64,000 nt of DNA from Hydrogenoanaerobacterium sp032017025. GTDB lineage: Bacteria; Bacillota; Clostridia; Oscillospirales; Ruminococcaceae. Each line of letters begins with the position of its first letter. Position 1 is the first letter of the stretch. Made by a program: the position numbers and the translations under genes. The notes below the pieces were generated by a model, which saw only the letters and a program-made list of their open reading frames with translations, was not told the DNA's origin and did not search any database. Shown here piece by piece: positions 16,293 to 24,294 of this stretch. The stretch lies in assembly GCF_032017025.1 (NCBI RefSeq), contig NZ_DALZQO010000006.1, forward strand, positions 69,865-133,864, written 5' to 3'.

Positions 16293-17660
16293 ATGATTCT
16301 CAAGACAAAGTTGTTCGGCCACACTTATGAGTTTAAAAACCTCATGGAAGTTATGGCTAAGGCAAATGAGGAAAAATCCGGTGATAAGCTGGCAGGCATC
16401 GCCGCTTCCTCAGCAGAAGAGAGAGTCGCTGCTAAGGTGGTTCTTTCGCATGTAACCCTCGGAGAGCTTCGCAATACTCCGGCAGTCCCTTATGAAGTGG
16501 ATGAAGTAACCAGAATTATTCAAGACGCTGTGAATGAAAGAATTCATAACGAGTTCAAGAATATGACGGTTGCAGAGTTCCGCGAATGGTTACTGAACAA
16601 AAATACTACAGGAGATATGATTCGCAGAGCTTCCCGTGGTATCACCAGTGAGATTGTCGCTGCTGTTACAAAGCTGATGGGCAATCTGGATTTGATTTAC
16701 GCAGCAAAGAAAATTAGGGTTTCCGCGCATTGCAATACTACAATCGGTTTACCGGGTACATTTTCAGCACGTTTGCAGCCCAATCATCCTACCGATGACC
16801 CCAAAGGCATTCTTGCCTCCACAATGGAGGGCTTCAGCTATGGTGTTGGTGACGCGGTACTCGGTTTGAACCCGGTTGATGACTCTGTAGAGAGTGTTAT
16901 GCGCTGCCTGAAAACCTTTGATGAGTTTAAGAACAAATGGCAGATTCCAACCCAGCAGTGCGTATTGGCACATGTTACCACTCAAATGGAGGCTGTTCGC
17001 AAAGGTGCTCCCTCCGACTTGATTTTTCAATCCATCGCAGGTTCACAAAAGGGCAATGAGGCGTTTGGGCTTACCGCTACTATGTTGGACGAGGCGAAAG
17101 ACCTGATGCTGCATGAAGGAACTGCTGTAGGCCCAAACGTAATGTACTTTGAAACCGGTCAAGGCTCTGAGCTTTCTTCCAACGCACACAACGGCTGCGA
17201 CCAGCTGGTGATGGAAGCCCGCTGCTATGGCTTTGCAAAACGTTATGACCCATTCTTAGTAAACACCGTGGTTGGCTTTATCGGCCCTGAATATCTGTAT
17301 GACAGCAAACAGGTTATTCGCGCAGGGTTGGAAGATCACTTTATGGGTAAACTAACCGGTATCTCTATGGGCTGCGACGCCTGTTACACCAACCATATGA
17401 AAGCAGACCAAAATGATATCGAAAACCTAGCTGTTCTTCTTGTGAACGCGGGCTGCAACTACGTAATGGGTATTCCTCATGGCGATGACGTCATGCTCAA
17501 CTACCAGTGCACCGGTTACCACGAAACACCGGCACTGAGAGAACTGCTCGGCTTACGCCCCATCCGCGAGTTCGACCAATGGATGGAAAAAATGGGCTTT
17601 TCAAAAGACGGCAAGCTAACCGCATTAGCGGGCGACGCTTCCGTATTTCTAACAAAGTAG
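16293..17660 (+). CDS. eutB: Ethanolamine ammonia-lyase large subunit EutB
   Basis: EutB is the catalytic TIM-barrel subunit of the adenosylcobalamin-dependent lyase that converts ethanolamine to acetaldehyde and ammonia in the microcompartment lumen. The 455-residue product is full length and closely follows the family throughout, for example LGNLDLIYAAKK-like core segments, RLQPNHPTDDP near 160, FETGQGSELSSNAHNGCDQ near 288 and GISMGCDACYTNHMKADQ near 359. ATG at 16293 follows GAGAGGTGAAAG. eutC follows 18 bases later, consistent with the fixed EutB-EutC stoichiometry. Confidence 0.98.
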   Translation: MILKTKLFGHTYEFKNLMEVMAKANEEKSGDKLAGIAASSAEERVAAKVVLSHVTLGELRNTPAVPYEVDEVTRIIQDAVNERIHNEFKNMTVAEFREWLLNKNTTGDMIRRASRGITSEIVAAVTKLMGNLDLIYAAKKIRVSAHCNTTIGLPGTFSARLQPNHPTDDPKGILASTMEGFSYGVGDAVLGLNPVDDSVESVMRCLKTFDEFKNKWQIPTQQCVLAHVTTQMEAVRKGAPSDLIFQSIAGSQKGNEAFGLTATMLDEAKDLMLHEGTAVGPNVMYFETGQGSELSSNAHNGCDQLVMEARCYGFAKRYDPFLVNTVVGFIGPEYLYDSKQVIRAGLEDHFMGKLTGISMGCDACYTNHMKADQNDIENLAVLLVNAGCNYVMGIPHGDDVMLNYQCTGYHETPALRELLGLRPIREFDQWMEKMGFSKDGKLTALAGDASVFLTK

Positions 17661-17678
17661 GAGAGGGAGGCGTGAATT

Positions 17679-18572
17679 ATGGATCCTAAAGATTTAAAGA
17701 AGATCATTGAACAAGTACTCAGTGAGATGAATATTACAGCGGACAGTGCCGCTGCTGCAGCTGTTACAAGCAAAGTAACTTCCGCTGCAAAAGGTACTAC
17801 CATTGAGGATGGCTGTATTGAGGATATTACAAAAGTAGACCTCAGAAAACAGTATTTGGTTCCCAATCCGGTCAATGGTGAAGCATTTTTGGAAATGAAG
17901 CAATTTACTCCGTCTCGTGTGGGTATTTGGCGTGCAGGCCCGCGTTACCTTACGAGCACCTATCTGCGGTTCCGCGCCGACCACTCTGCCGCGCAGGACG
18001 CCGTTTTTTCCGATGTATCGGAGGATTTTCTGAAACAAGCGGATTTGTTCAGTGTAAAATCGCGCTGTGAGAGTAAAGATGAATATATTACCCGCCCCGA
18101 TCTTGGCAGACAGCTGGACGATGATGCGGTTAAGACGATCAAAGAAAAATGCAAAATGAAACCCACCGTTCAGATTATGGTTGCGGATGGTCTGAGCTCC
18201 TCCGCAATTGAAGCAAACGTCAAGGATGTACTTCCGGCGATCGCACAGGGTCTCAAGAGCTTTGGCATTGATGTAGGCACACCGTTCTTTGTAAAATACG
18301 GCCGTGTCGGCGTTATGGACCATGTTTCTGAGGTGGTTGGCGCAGAGGTTACATGCCTGCTGGTGGGTGAACGCCCGGGTCTTGTCACTGCGGAAAGTAT
18401 GAGCGCATACATCGTTTACAAGGCAACCGTCGATATGCCCGAGGCAAGAAGAACCGTTGTATCGAATATACATAAAGGCGGGACCATTCCTGTTGAAGCC
18501 GGTGCGCATATTGCAGAGATTATCAAAATTATGCTTGAGAAAAAAGCAAGCGGAACCGATTTGAAACTGTAG
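17679..18572 (+). CDS. eutC: Ethanolamine ammonia-lyase small subunit EutC
   Basis: EutC completes the cobalamin-binding site of ethanolamine ammonia-lyase and is known to deliver the enzyme to the shell through its N-terminus. The 297 residues include the conserved VGIWRAGPRYLTSTYLRFRA near residue 75, FFVKYGRVGVMDHVSE near 206 and LLVGERPGLVTAESMSAY near 228. The first 17 residues (MDPKDLKKIIEQVLSEM) form an amphipathic helix of encapsulation-peptide type, followed by an alanine-rich linker. ATG follows AGGAGAGGGAGGCG. It sits between eutB and eutL with short gaps. Confidence 0.97.
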   Translation: MDPKDLKKIIEQVLSEMNITADSAAAAAVTSKVTSAAKGTTIEDGCIEDITKVDLRKQYLVPNPVNGEAFLEMKQFTPSRVGIWRAGPRYLTSTYLRFRADHSAAQDAVFSDVSEDFLKQADLFSVKSRCESKDEYITRPDLGRQLDDDAVKTIKEKCKMKPTVQIMVADGLSSSAIEANVKDVLPAIAQGLKSFGIDVGTPFFVKYGRVGVMDHVSEVVGAEVTCLLVGERPGLVTAESMSAYIVYKATVDMPEARRTVVSNIHKGGTIPVEAGAHIAEIIKIMLEKKASGTDLKL

Positions 18573-18591
18573 GTTAAGGGAGGAAAATACC

Positions 18592-19242
18592 ATGAAAAGA
18601 GATCCGTTAAAGGCTTCAGTGCTTGCAACCAAGATCATCTCCAATGTTGACCCCGATTTGGCGAAGGAACTGAATCTCACCCCCGATCAGAAGTCTCTTG
18701 GTCTCATTACCGCAGATAGCGATGATGTCACATATACTGCTCTCGATGAGGCGACCAAGGCGGCGGATGTTAAAGTTGTTTATGCTAAAAGCTTTTATGC
18801 CGGTGCAGCCAATGCAAACACCAAGCTTGCCGGTGAGATTATAGGCATTCTGGCTGGGCCCAACCCCGCAGAGGTTAAGAGCGGTTTGGCAGCCTGCGTG
18901 GATGTAATTGAAAATGTAGCGTACTTTGTAAGTGCAAACGATGACGATTCCATCCCTTATTATGCGCATGTTATTTCAAGAACCGGTTCGTACCTGTCGG
19001 CAAGCGCAGGCATCAAAGAGGGCGAAGCACTTGCTTACCTCATTGCTCCTCCGCTGGAAGCAATGTACGGCGTTGATGCTGCACTGAAGGCTGCGGACGT
19101 AACCATGTGTGTGCTGTATGCTCCTCCATCCGAGACCAACTTTGGCGGTGCGCTGCTCACCGGCAGCCAATCTGCTTGCAAAGCCGCTTGTGAAGCATTT
19201 GCGGCAGCAATAGAATTTGTAGCAGAAAATCCAAAAGTTTAG
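18592..19242 (+). CDS. eutL: Shell protein EutL (tandem BMC trimer)
   Basis: EutL is a pseudohexameric trimer of tandem BMC domains with a gated central pore. The 216-residue product has the normal length. The two related halves can be recognised by EATKAADVKVVYAKSFYAG near residue 51 and ALKAADVTMCVLYAPPSE near 164. The second half contains ETNFGGALLTGSQSACKAAC, typical of EutL. ATG at 18592 follows GGGAGGAAAATACC, 19 bases after eutC. It belongs to the continuous eutA-eutQ unit. Confidence 0.97.
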   Translation: MKRDPLKASVLATKIISNVDPDLAKELNLTPDQKSLGLITADSDDVTYTALDEATKAADVKVVYAKSFYAGAANANTKLAGEIIGILAGPNPAEVKSGLAACVDVIENVAYFVSANDDDSIPYYAHVISRTGSYLSASAGIKEGEALAYLIAPPLEAMYGVDAALKAADVTMCVLYAPPSETNFGGALLTGSQSACKAACEAFAAAIEFVAENPKV

Positions 19243-19255
19243 GTAAGGTGATAGC

Positions 19256-19864
19256 ATGAAAGCTTTAGGGATGATAGAGGTCTATGGATATCTGTCAGCA
19301 GTGGAAGCACTGGATAGCGCCCTCAAAGCAGCAAACGTCAATCTCGTCAGTGTTACAAAAGTTACGGGTGGTTTGGTTACTGTTATTGTGATGGGAGATG
19401 TAGGAGCTGTCAAAGCATCTATGGATGCTTCAGCCGCTGCCGCTGGCCGTGTGGGTAAGGTGGTTTCCGTTCACGTCATCCCCAGACCGGCCGCTGATAT
19501 TGAGGAGATGCTTTCTGGCGGCTCAAAATCACCCGCCCCCCCGCCGAAAACCCCACCTGAAAACCCGCAGGAGCCTGCCGTTACCGAGCAGCCTGAGCCT
19601 GACCCCAAGCCTGAAAACGAGCTTAGGTCGGGGGAGCCGGCAGTTCAGCCAGAAAAGCCCGATGCAGAAAACACAGATGAAGCAGAAGCAATTGACCTGC
19701 AGGGGTTGACACGTGAAAGCATGGCGGATATGAAAGTGGTAAAGCTTAGGGATATTGCACGTGCCTTGAATCTGGAAAGCATGAGCAAAAAAGAGATTCG
19801 GTTCGCAAAGAAAGAAGAGCTCATCGAGCGGATTTGCGAATTCCAGAACAGGAGAGATGATTAG
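19256..19864 (+). CDS. EutK-like shell protein: BMC domain, proline-rich linker and Rho-N/SAP-like C-terminal domain
   Basis: Residues 1-90 form one BMC domain (MIEVYGYLSAVEALDSALKA, VTGGLVTVIVMGDVGAV, HVIPRP). Residues about 90-150 are a linker rich in Pro, Glu and Lys. The last 45 residues (MKVVKLRDIARALNL, then KKEELIERICEF) resemble the Rho N-terminal/SAP helical domain, which usually contacts nucleic acid. The 202-residue length and domain order parallel enteric EutK, whose C-terminal domain is a helix-turn-helix, but the C-terminal family here looks different. Start ATG lies after AAGGTGATAGC. Its TAG stop overlaps the eutE GTG by one base. Confidence 0.85.
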   Translation: MKALGMIEVYGYLSAVEALDSALKAANVNLVSVTKVTGGLVTVIVMGDVGAVKASMDASAAAAGRVGKVVSVHVIPRPAADIEEMLSGGSKSPAPPPKTPPENPQEPAVTEQPEPDPKPENELRSGEPAVQPEKPDAENTDEAEAIDLQGLTRESMADMKVVKLRDIARALNLESMSKKEIRFAKKEELIERICEFQNRRDD

Positions 19865-21330
19865 TGCAGCTTTATGATAAGGATCTGCTATCCGTTCAGG
19901 AAGTTCGAGAACTAATTGAAAAAGCCAAGCAAGCGCAGCAAGAATTAAGCTGCAAAAGCCAGGCGGAAGTCGATCTGATTGTAAAATCGATTGCGAAAGC
20001 GGGCGTGCGCAATGCACAACGCCTTGCGAAGATGGCGCAAGAAGAAACAGGATTCGGAATTGTGGCAGATAAAACGATTAAGAATATTTTTGCAAGTCAA
20101 GGCGTTTACGAGCGTATTAAATCGATGAAAACGATTGGAGAAGTGAGTAGGGACGAAGAGACAAAGATTTGTTCCATTGCAGTTCCCATGGGTGTAATCG
20201 CAGGCCTGATTCCATCTACGAATCCTACCTCTACCACTTTATACAAATCGGAAATCGCCATCAAAGCCGGTAACTCCATTGTATTTTCACCGCATCCGAA
20301 CGCTCAAAAATCAATTTTAGAGACTGTAAAGGTGATTCGGCAGGCTGTGGCAGAGGCTGGCGGCAATGAGAACCTTGTTTCTTGTGTAACCATTCCTACC
20401 ATGCAGTCCACCGAAGTGTTGATGCGGCATCCCGATACCTCTCTGATTCTGGCAACCGGTGGTGCGGGAATGGTTCGCACAGCGTATTCTTCCGGTACCC
20501 CTGCTATCGGCGTTGGGCCGGGCAACGGCCCCGCTTACATAGAGCGTACAGCCGACTTGCAGCTCGCGGTAAAACGCATTATGGACAGTAAAACCTTTGA
20601 TAACGGTACCATCTGTGCTTCAGAACAGTCGGTAATCACCGATACCGATAGGAAAGAGGCGGTAAAAGCGGAGATGGAACGCCAAGGTGCCTACTTCCTG
20701 TCACCAGAGCAGTCTGCCAAACTCAGCAGGTTCATTCTCCGTGCAGACGGCACTATGAACCCTATGATTGTAGGGCGCAGTGTGCAGGTGATTGCTAAAC
20801 TGGCAGAGATTGAAATACCGCAGTCGGCTCGGGTTATTGTGGCGGAGGAAGACGGCGTAGGACGCGGACACCCCTACTCCAATGAGAAACTGGCTCCCAT
20901 TTTGGCGTTCTATACTGAAGATAATTATGAAAAGGTTTGCGAGCGCTGCCGCGAAATTCTCCACTATGAAGGTGCCGGGCACACCTTCGCTATTCACACA
21001 ACCGATCAAAAAATGGTCGATTACTTTGCAACACGCATTCCCGCTTCCCGTATTCTCGTCAATACCCCCAGTGCTTTGGGTGGAATTGGCGGCACAACGG
21101 GGCTGATGCCGGCTCTTACTCTGGGCTGCGGCGCAATCGGCGGCAGTGCAACGTCCGATAACGTTGGTCCACTCAATCTTCTGAATCTTCGCCATGTCGC
21201 TTACGGAGTGAAAGAGATAGAAGATATCCGAAGAGACAGTGCCCCGCTCGATGTAGATTCCGATGAAATGGGTACGGTTCAAATCGATGTTATTGTTCAG
21301 AAAATCATTGAGCGGCTGCGGGCAATGTAA
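19864..21330 (+). CDS. eutE: CoA-acylating acetaldehyde dehydrogenase EutE
   Basis: EutE oxidises acetaldehyde with CoA and NAD to acetyl-CoA inside the microcompartment. The 488-residue aldehyde-dehydrogenase-fold protein has the catalytic cysteine in NGTICASEQSVI near residue 243, the cofactor region VPMGVIAGLIPSTNPTST near 110 and GVGPGNGPAYIE near 218. The N-terminal 30 residues (LLSVQEVRELIEKAKQAQ) are helical and could act in targeting. The start is GTG at 19864, overlapping the previous stop by one base, with AGGAGAGATG upstream, which implies translational coupling. Two eutM genes follow. Confidence 0.96.
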   Translation: MQLYDKDLLSVQEVRELIEKAKQAQQELSCKSQAEVDLIVKSIAKAGVRNAQRLAKMAQEETGFGIVADKTIKNIFASQGVYERIKSMKTIGEVSRDEETKICSIAVPMGVIAGLIPSTNPTSTTLYKSEIAIKAGNSIVFSPHPNAQKSILETVKVIRQAVAEAGGNENLVSCVTIPTMQSTEVLMRHPDTSLILATGGAGMVRTAYSSGTPAIGVGPGNGPAYIERTADLQLAVKRIMDSKTFDNGTICASEQSVITDTDRKEAVKAEMERQGAYFLSPEQSAKLSRFILRADGTMNPMIVGRSVQVIAKLAEIEIPQSARVIVAEEDGVGRGHPYSNEKLAPILAFYTEDNYEKVCERCREILHYEGAGHTFAIHTTDQKMVDYFATRIPASRILVNTPSALGGIGGTTGLMPALTLGCGAIGGSATSDNVGPLNLLNLRHVAYGVKEIEDIRRDSAPLDVDSDEMGTVQIDVIVQKIIERLRAM

Positions 21331-21366
21331 AATTTTCTTATAAATTTATTATAGGAGGTACTTAAT

Positions 21367-21651
21367 ATGGCAACAATGCAAGCTTTGGGTATGATCGAAA
21401 CAAAAGGTCTCGTCGCATCCATTGAGGCTGCCGATGCAATGGTAAAGGCGGCAAATGTTACCCTAATTGGTAAGGTTCATGTCGGTGGCGGTTTGGTCAC
21501 TGTTATGGTGCGCGGCGATGTCGGTGCAGTAAAAGCGGCAACCGATGCAGGCGCAGCGGCAGCAGAACGTGTTGGCGAGATGGTTTCTGTGCATGTTATC
21601 CCGAGACCGCATGAGGAAGTAGAGCTTATTCTTCCCGTACTTGAGAAATAA
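21367..21651 (+). CDS. eutM: Major shell protein EutM, copy 1
   Basis: EutM is the most abundant hexameric BMC shell tile and its small pore passes substrates. The 94-residue protein is a single canonical BMC domain (ALGMIETKGLVASIEAADAM, GDVGAVKAATDAGAAAA, HVIPRPH). The pore region reads GKVHVGGG. It is preceded by a strong ATAGGAGG ribosome site, as expected for a highly made protein. The next gene is a second copy that differs at 8 of 94 residues (positions 17, 18, 37, 72, 83, 87, 91 and 93). Confidence 0.96.
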   Translation: MATMQALGMIETKGLVASIEAADAMVKAANVTLIGKVHVGGGLVTVMVRGDVGAVKAATDAGAAAAERVGEMVSVHVIPRPHEEVELILPVLEK

Positions 21652-21654
21652 TAT

Positions 21655-21674
21655 AATATCAAAAAATGTTTTGA
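21655..21674 (+). repeat. Hairpin between the two eutM genes
   Basis: Perfect 8-bp inverted repeat TATCAAAA/TTTTGATA with a four-base loop, starting a few bases after the first eutM stop. It is AT-rich and lacks a T run, so a weak terminator or RNA-processing site is possible. Confidence 0.55.
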
Positions 21675-21710
21675 TACCAATCTAAATTACAAATGTGAGG
21701 AGTATGCTAT

Positions 21711-21995
21711 ATGGCAACGATGCAAGCATTGGGCATGATAGAAACAAAAGGATTGGTCGGAGCGATTGAGGCTGCCGATGCAATGGTAAAAGCTGCAAAT
21801 GTAACCTTGATTGGCAAGGAGCATGTTGGCGGCGGCCTGGTAACCGTAATGGTTCGCGGCGATGTTGGCGCGGTTAAGGCAGCGACTGATGCGGGTGCTG
21901 CAGCAGCAGAGCGTGTTGGAGAGCTAGTTTCTGTCCATGTCATCCCAAGACCGCATGATGAGGTTGAATTTATTCTTCCAAAACTAGGCAAATAA
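21711..21995 (+). CDS. eutM: Major shell protein EutM, copy 2
   Basis: This is a second 94-residue single-BMC-domain shell protein, 86 of 94 residues identical to the copy at 21367, clearly from a tandem duplication. The main charge change is Val37 to Glu next to the pore loop (GKEHVGGG), plus changes in the C-terminal helix (FILPKLGK against LILPVLEK). Synonymous positions differ much more than the protein, so the copies are not recent and both appear under selection. The ribosome site is GTGAGGAG. Mixed hexamers or pores of different charge are possible but not shown. Confidence 0.95.
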   Translation: MATMQALGMIETKGLVGAIEAADAMVKAANVTLIGKEHVGGGLVTVMVRGDVGAVKAATDAGAAAAERVGELVSVHVIPRPHDEVEFILPKLGK

Positions 21996-22035
21996 ATCGG
22001 TGCTTTAAATTGACCCGAAGAGGGGGCGAAACTGT

Positions 22036-22812
22036 TTGAAGGTAATTACGGAAGCTATATTACGGGACGAATTGAGAAATACTCAGCCGGATACTTATTA
22101 TATTCCGGAAGGAAAAATCCTCTCTCCCGCAGCGCGCGAATACCTACAGCAGCGTAAGATTAAAATCTCCAAAAACCCACCCCCGGCAGTTATTCCGGAA
22201 CCGGTCGCAACGCCGGTTCCGGAAATGCCCACTATTCACGTAGCCGAGGGTGCAAAACCTAAATTTATAGATTATGTTACCGGAGCCTACTACATGCAAA
22301 AACCGGAGCATATGACGCATCTTTACGGGAATGTCTTGGTACCGAAGAACCATCCACGCATTCTGTTTCGCGGCAAGCTGGACAGCCTGCAGGCTCTGGT
22401 TGTATTAAACCAGGCACTGATTGCAGAGAATGACGGCAAGGAAGTACTGCTGGGGGATCTCAGCAATATTCTTGAGGTTTTGCGAGAAATGATGCGATGC
22501 GATGTGCTCGACGAGGAATTCCGCAACGAGTATATCATCGGACTCAGTCACGCCGAACTGCGAGAGCGCTCTCACGACCCGATGAAGTTCTATCATGTAA
22601 AACAGATGGTGCTTCCCGATTACACAATGGGAAAAGAATATGCCCTGCTCAACCAGCTGCGCACCGCAGTGCGTGAATGTGAAGTTTCGGCGGCAAATGC
22701 GTTCCATGAGGGTGGAAGGTATACCCGCAGAGATATCATTGAAGAACTAAACCGCCTCTCCAGTGCTTTTCACATTATGATGTGTAAATATCTGGCAGGC
22801 AATTACCGCTGA
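22036..22812 (+). CDS. eutT: EutT, ATP:cob(I)alamin adenosyltransferase of the eut system
   Basis: EutT makes adenosylcobalamin, the cofactor of EutBC. The 258-residue protein matches the family, with YIPEGKILSPAAREYL near residue 21, KPEHMTHLYGNVLVPKNHPRI near 89, RGKLDSLQALV near 115 and a C-terminal helical bundle (LNRLSSAFHIMMCKYLAG). The HX11CCXXC metal motif described for the enteric enzyme is absent: the only cysteines are isolated ones late in the sequence. That suggests the other EutT class. TTG start at 22036 follows AGAGGGGGCGAAACTG. An alanine- and proline-rich segment (about 48-66) separates the N-terminal part from the core. Confidence 0.92.
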   Translation: MKVITEAILRDELRNTQPDTYYIPEGKILSPAAREYLQQRKIKISKNPPPAVIPEPVATPVPEMPTIHVAEGAKPKFIDYVTGAYYMQKPEHMTHLYGNVLVPKNHPRILFRGKLDSLQALVVLNQALIAENDGKEVLLGDLSNILEVLREMMRCDVLDEEFRNEYIIGLSHAELRERSHDPMKFYHVKQMVLPDYTMGKEYALLNQLRTAVRECEVSAANAFHEGGRYTRRDIIEELNRLSSAFHIMMCKYLAGNYR

Positions 22813-22827
22813 AGTGAGGTGGATAGC

Positions 22828-23439
22828 ATGCAAAACCTAATGGAGCAGATTGTTGGGGCAATTTCCCGTTCCGGTCTTGTAGAAGTAGAGGTTTCGGCAC
22901 GACATGTTCATCTCACCGAGCGGGACGTGCAGATACTGTTTGGCGAGGGTGCGACGCTTACTCCAAAACGCGATTTGTCTCAACCGGGGCAGTATCTTTC
23001 GGAGGAAAGGGTTAATCTGATCGGTGCGAAAGGGCGCAAAGAACGTGTCGCTGTTTTGGGGCCGACAAGGCCTTCCACTCAGGTGGAGCTATCCAAAAGC
23101 GATTGTATTGAGTTAGGCGTCACCGCTCCACTGCGTGAGTCGGGAGACGTTAAAGGCTCAGGTACGATGACCTTGGAAGGCCCCTGCGGCACGGTTACCC
23201 TAACAGAGGGTGTCATTGTGGCACAAAGCCATGTTCATGTGCCACCTGAAACTGCCCAAATGCTGGAGTTGAAGGATAAACAGCGAGTTTGTGTGGAGAT
23301 GATGACCGAACGACCCGTTATCTTTAAAAATGTGGTCATTCGTGTAAATGGGAACTTTAATTTCCGGATGCACATCGATTTTGATGAAGCCAATGCTGCC
23401 GCGGTGAGCGGGTTTACACTGGGGAAAATTATAAAATAA
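22828..23439 (+). CDS. pduL: PduL-type phosphotransacylase (acetyl-CoA to acetyl phosphate)
   Basis: PduL transfers the acyl group from CoA to phosphate, recycling CoA inside the compartment. It replaces the unrelated EutD found in enteric eut operons. The 203-residue protein has the paired zinc-binding motifs SARHVHL near residue 25 and AQSHVHVPP near 134, along with the RDLSQPGQYLS segment. I use ATG 22828, because GAGGTGG lies just upstream; an in-frame GTG three codons earlier overlaps that site. The first 15 residues (MQNLMEQIVGAISRS) form an amphipathic helix typical of an encapsulation peptide. Confidence 0.93.
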   Translation: MQNLMEQIVGAISRSGLVEVEVSARHVHLTERDVQILFGEGATLTPKRDLSQPGQYLSEERVNLIGAKGRKERVAVLGPTRPSTQVELSKSDCIELGVTAPLRESGDVKGSGTMTLEGPCGTVTLTEGVIVAQSHVHVPPETAQMLELKDKQRVCVEMMTERPVIFKNVVIRVNGNFNFRMHIDFDEANAAAVSGFTLGKIIK

Positions 23440-23452
23440 GCAAAGGGGCATT

Positions 23453-24280
23453 ATGAATATGATGGATTTGCATAGGGTAAATGATTATATGGCGCGGGTG
23501 GAACAATCCGAGACCACTACATTTGTGCCGACCGGCAAAAAGCTTAAGGTAGGCGTAGATTTGGGTACTGCCTATATTGTCATTGTGGTTCTTGATGAAG
23601 AGAACAACCCTGTTGCCTGTGAAAAGAAAGCGGCAAACGTCTTGCGCGACGGTGTGGTCGTAGACTATTCTGGTGCTCTTCGCATTGTAAAAGAGCTTAA
23701 GGCAAAGCTAGAGGCACGGCTGAACACAGAGCTTACACACTGTGCCATAGCAATGCCGGCAGGAACTGATGGCAGCGTTCGAACCCACACCTATGTGGCA
23801 GAGGGTGCCGGCTTTGAGGTTACCAATGTGCTTGATGAGCCAACGGCGGCAAATTCTATTTTTCAAATTGACGATGGCGTGGTTGTAGATATTGGCGGAG
23901 GCACCACCGGGCTTGCAATTTTGCAAGGCGGAAAGGTCGTCCGAGTCGAAGACGAGCCTACAGGGGGCACGCACCTTACACTGGTTATCGCCGGAAACTT
24001 TCGTATCCCCTTTGAAGAGGCGGAAAAAATCAAACAGGATTACAGCCGTCATAAGGAGATTCTTCCCATTGTAAAAGCGGTTCTGGAGAAAATGTCAAGT
24101 ATCGTCAATCGTTATATTGATAAATCCAAAACCAATACCATTTATCTTTGTGGTGGTACTTGCTGCTTAACCGGAATTGAAAAAGTTTTTGAACGTGAAA
24201 CCGGTATCCATACCATAAAGCCTCAAAACCCATTTCTGGTAACACCTGCAGGAATTGCAATGAATTGTGAAATTGGGTAG
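23453..24280 (+). CDS. eutJ: EutJ, actin/Hsp70-fold ATPase-like protein
   Basis: EutJ resembles DnaK/ParM nucleotide-binding domains; a chaperone or reactivation role in the eut system is assumed in the literature but not established. The 275 residues carry phosphate-1 motif VGVDLGTAY near residue 33, connecting region DEPTAANSIF near 126, phosphate-2 VVDIGGGTTGLAI near 143 and adenosine motif YLCGGTCCLTG near 227. The length is usual. The ATG follows AAAGGGGCATT, 13 bases after pduL. Confidence 0.93.
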   Translation: MNMMDLHRVNDYMARVEQSETTTFVPTGKKLKVGVDLGTAYIVIVVLDEENNPVACEKKAANVLRDGVVVDYSGALRIVKELKAKLEARLNTELTHCAIAMPAGTDGSVRTHTYVAEGAGFEVTNVLDEPTAANSIFQIDDGVVVDIGGGTTGLAILQGGKVVRVEDEPTGGTHLTLVIAGNFRIPFEEAEKIKQDYSRHKEILPIVKAVLEKMSSIVNRYIDKSKTNTIYLCGGTCCLTGIEKVFERETGIHTIKPQNPFLVTPAGIAMNCEIG

Positions 24281-24294
24281 AAAGGAGGAAAAGC

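Noticed and set aside
17694..18680. A 328-codon open frame on the minus strand across eutC
   Set aside because: It is the antisense of a certain gene, lacks any recognisable domain and ribosome site, and is rich in Cys/His/Arg as expected for a shadow frame.
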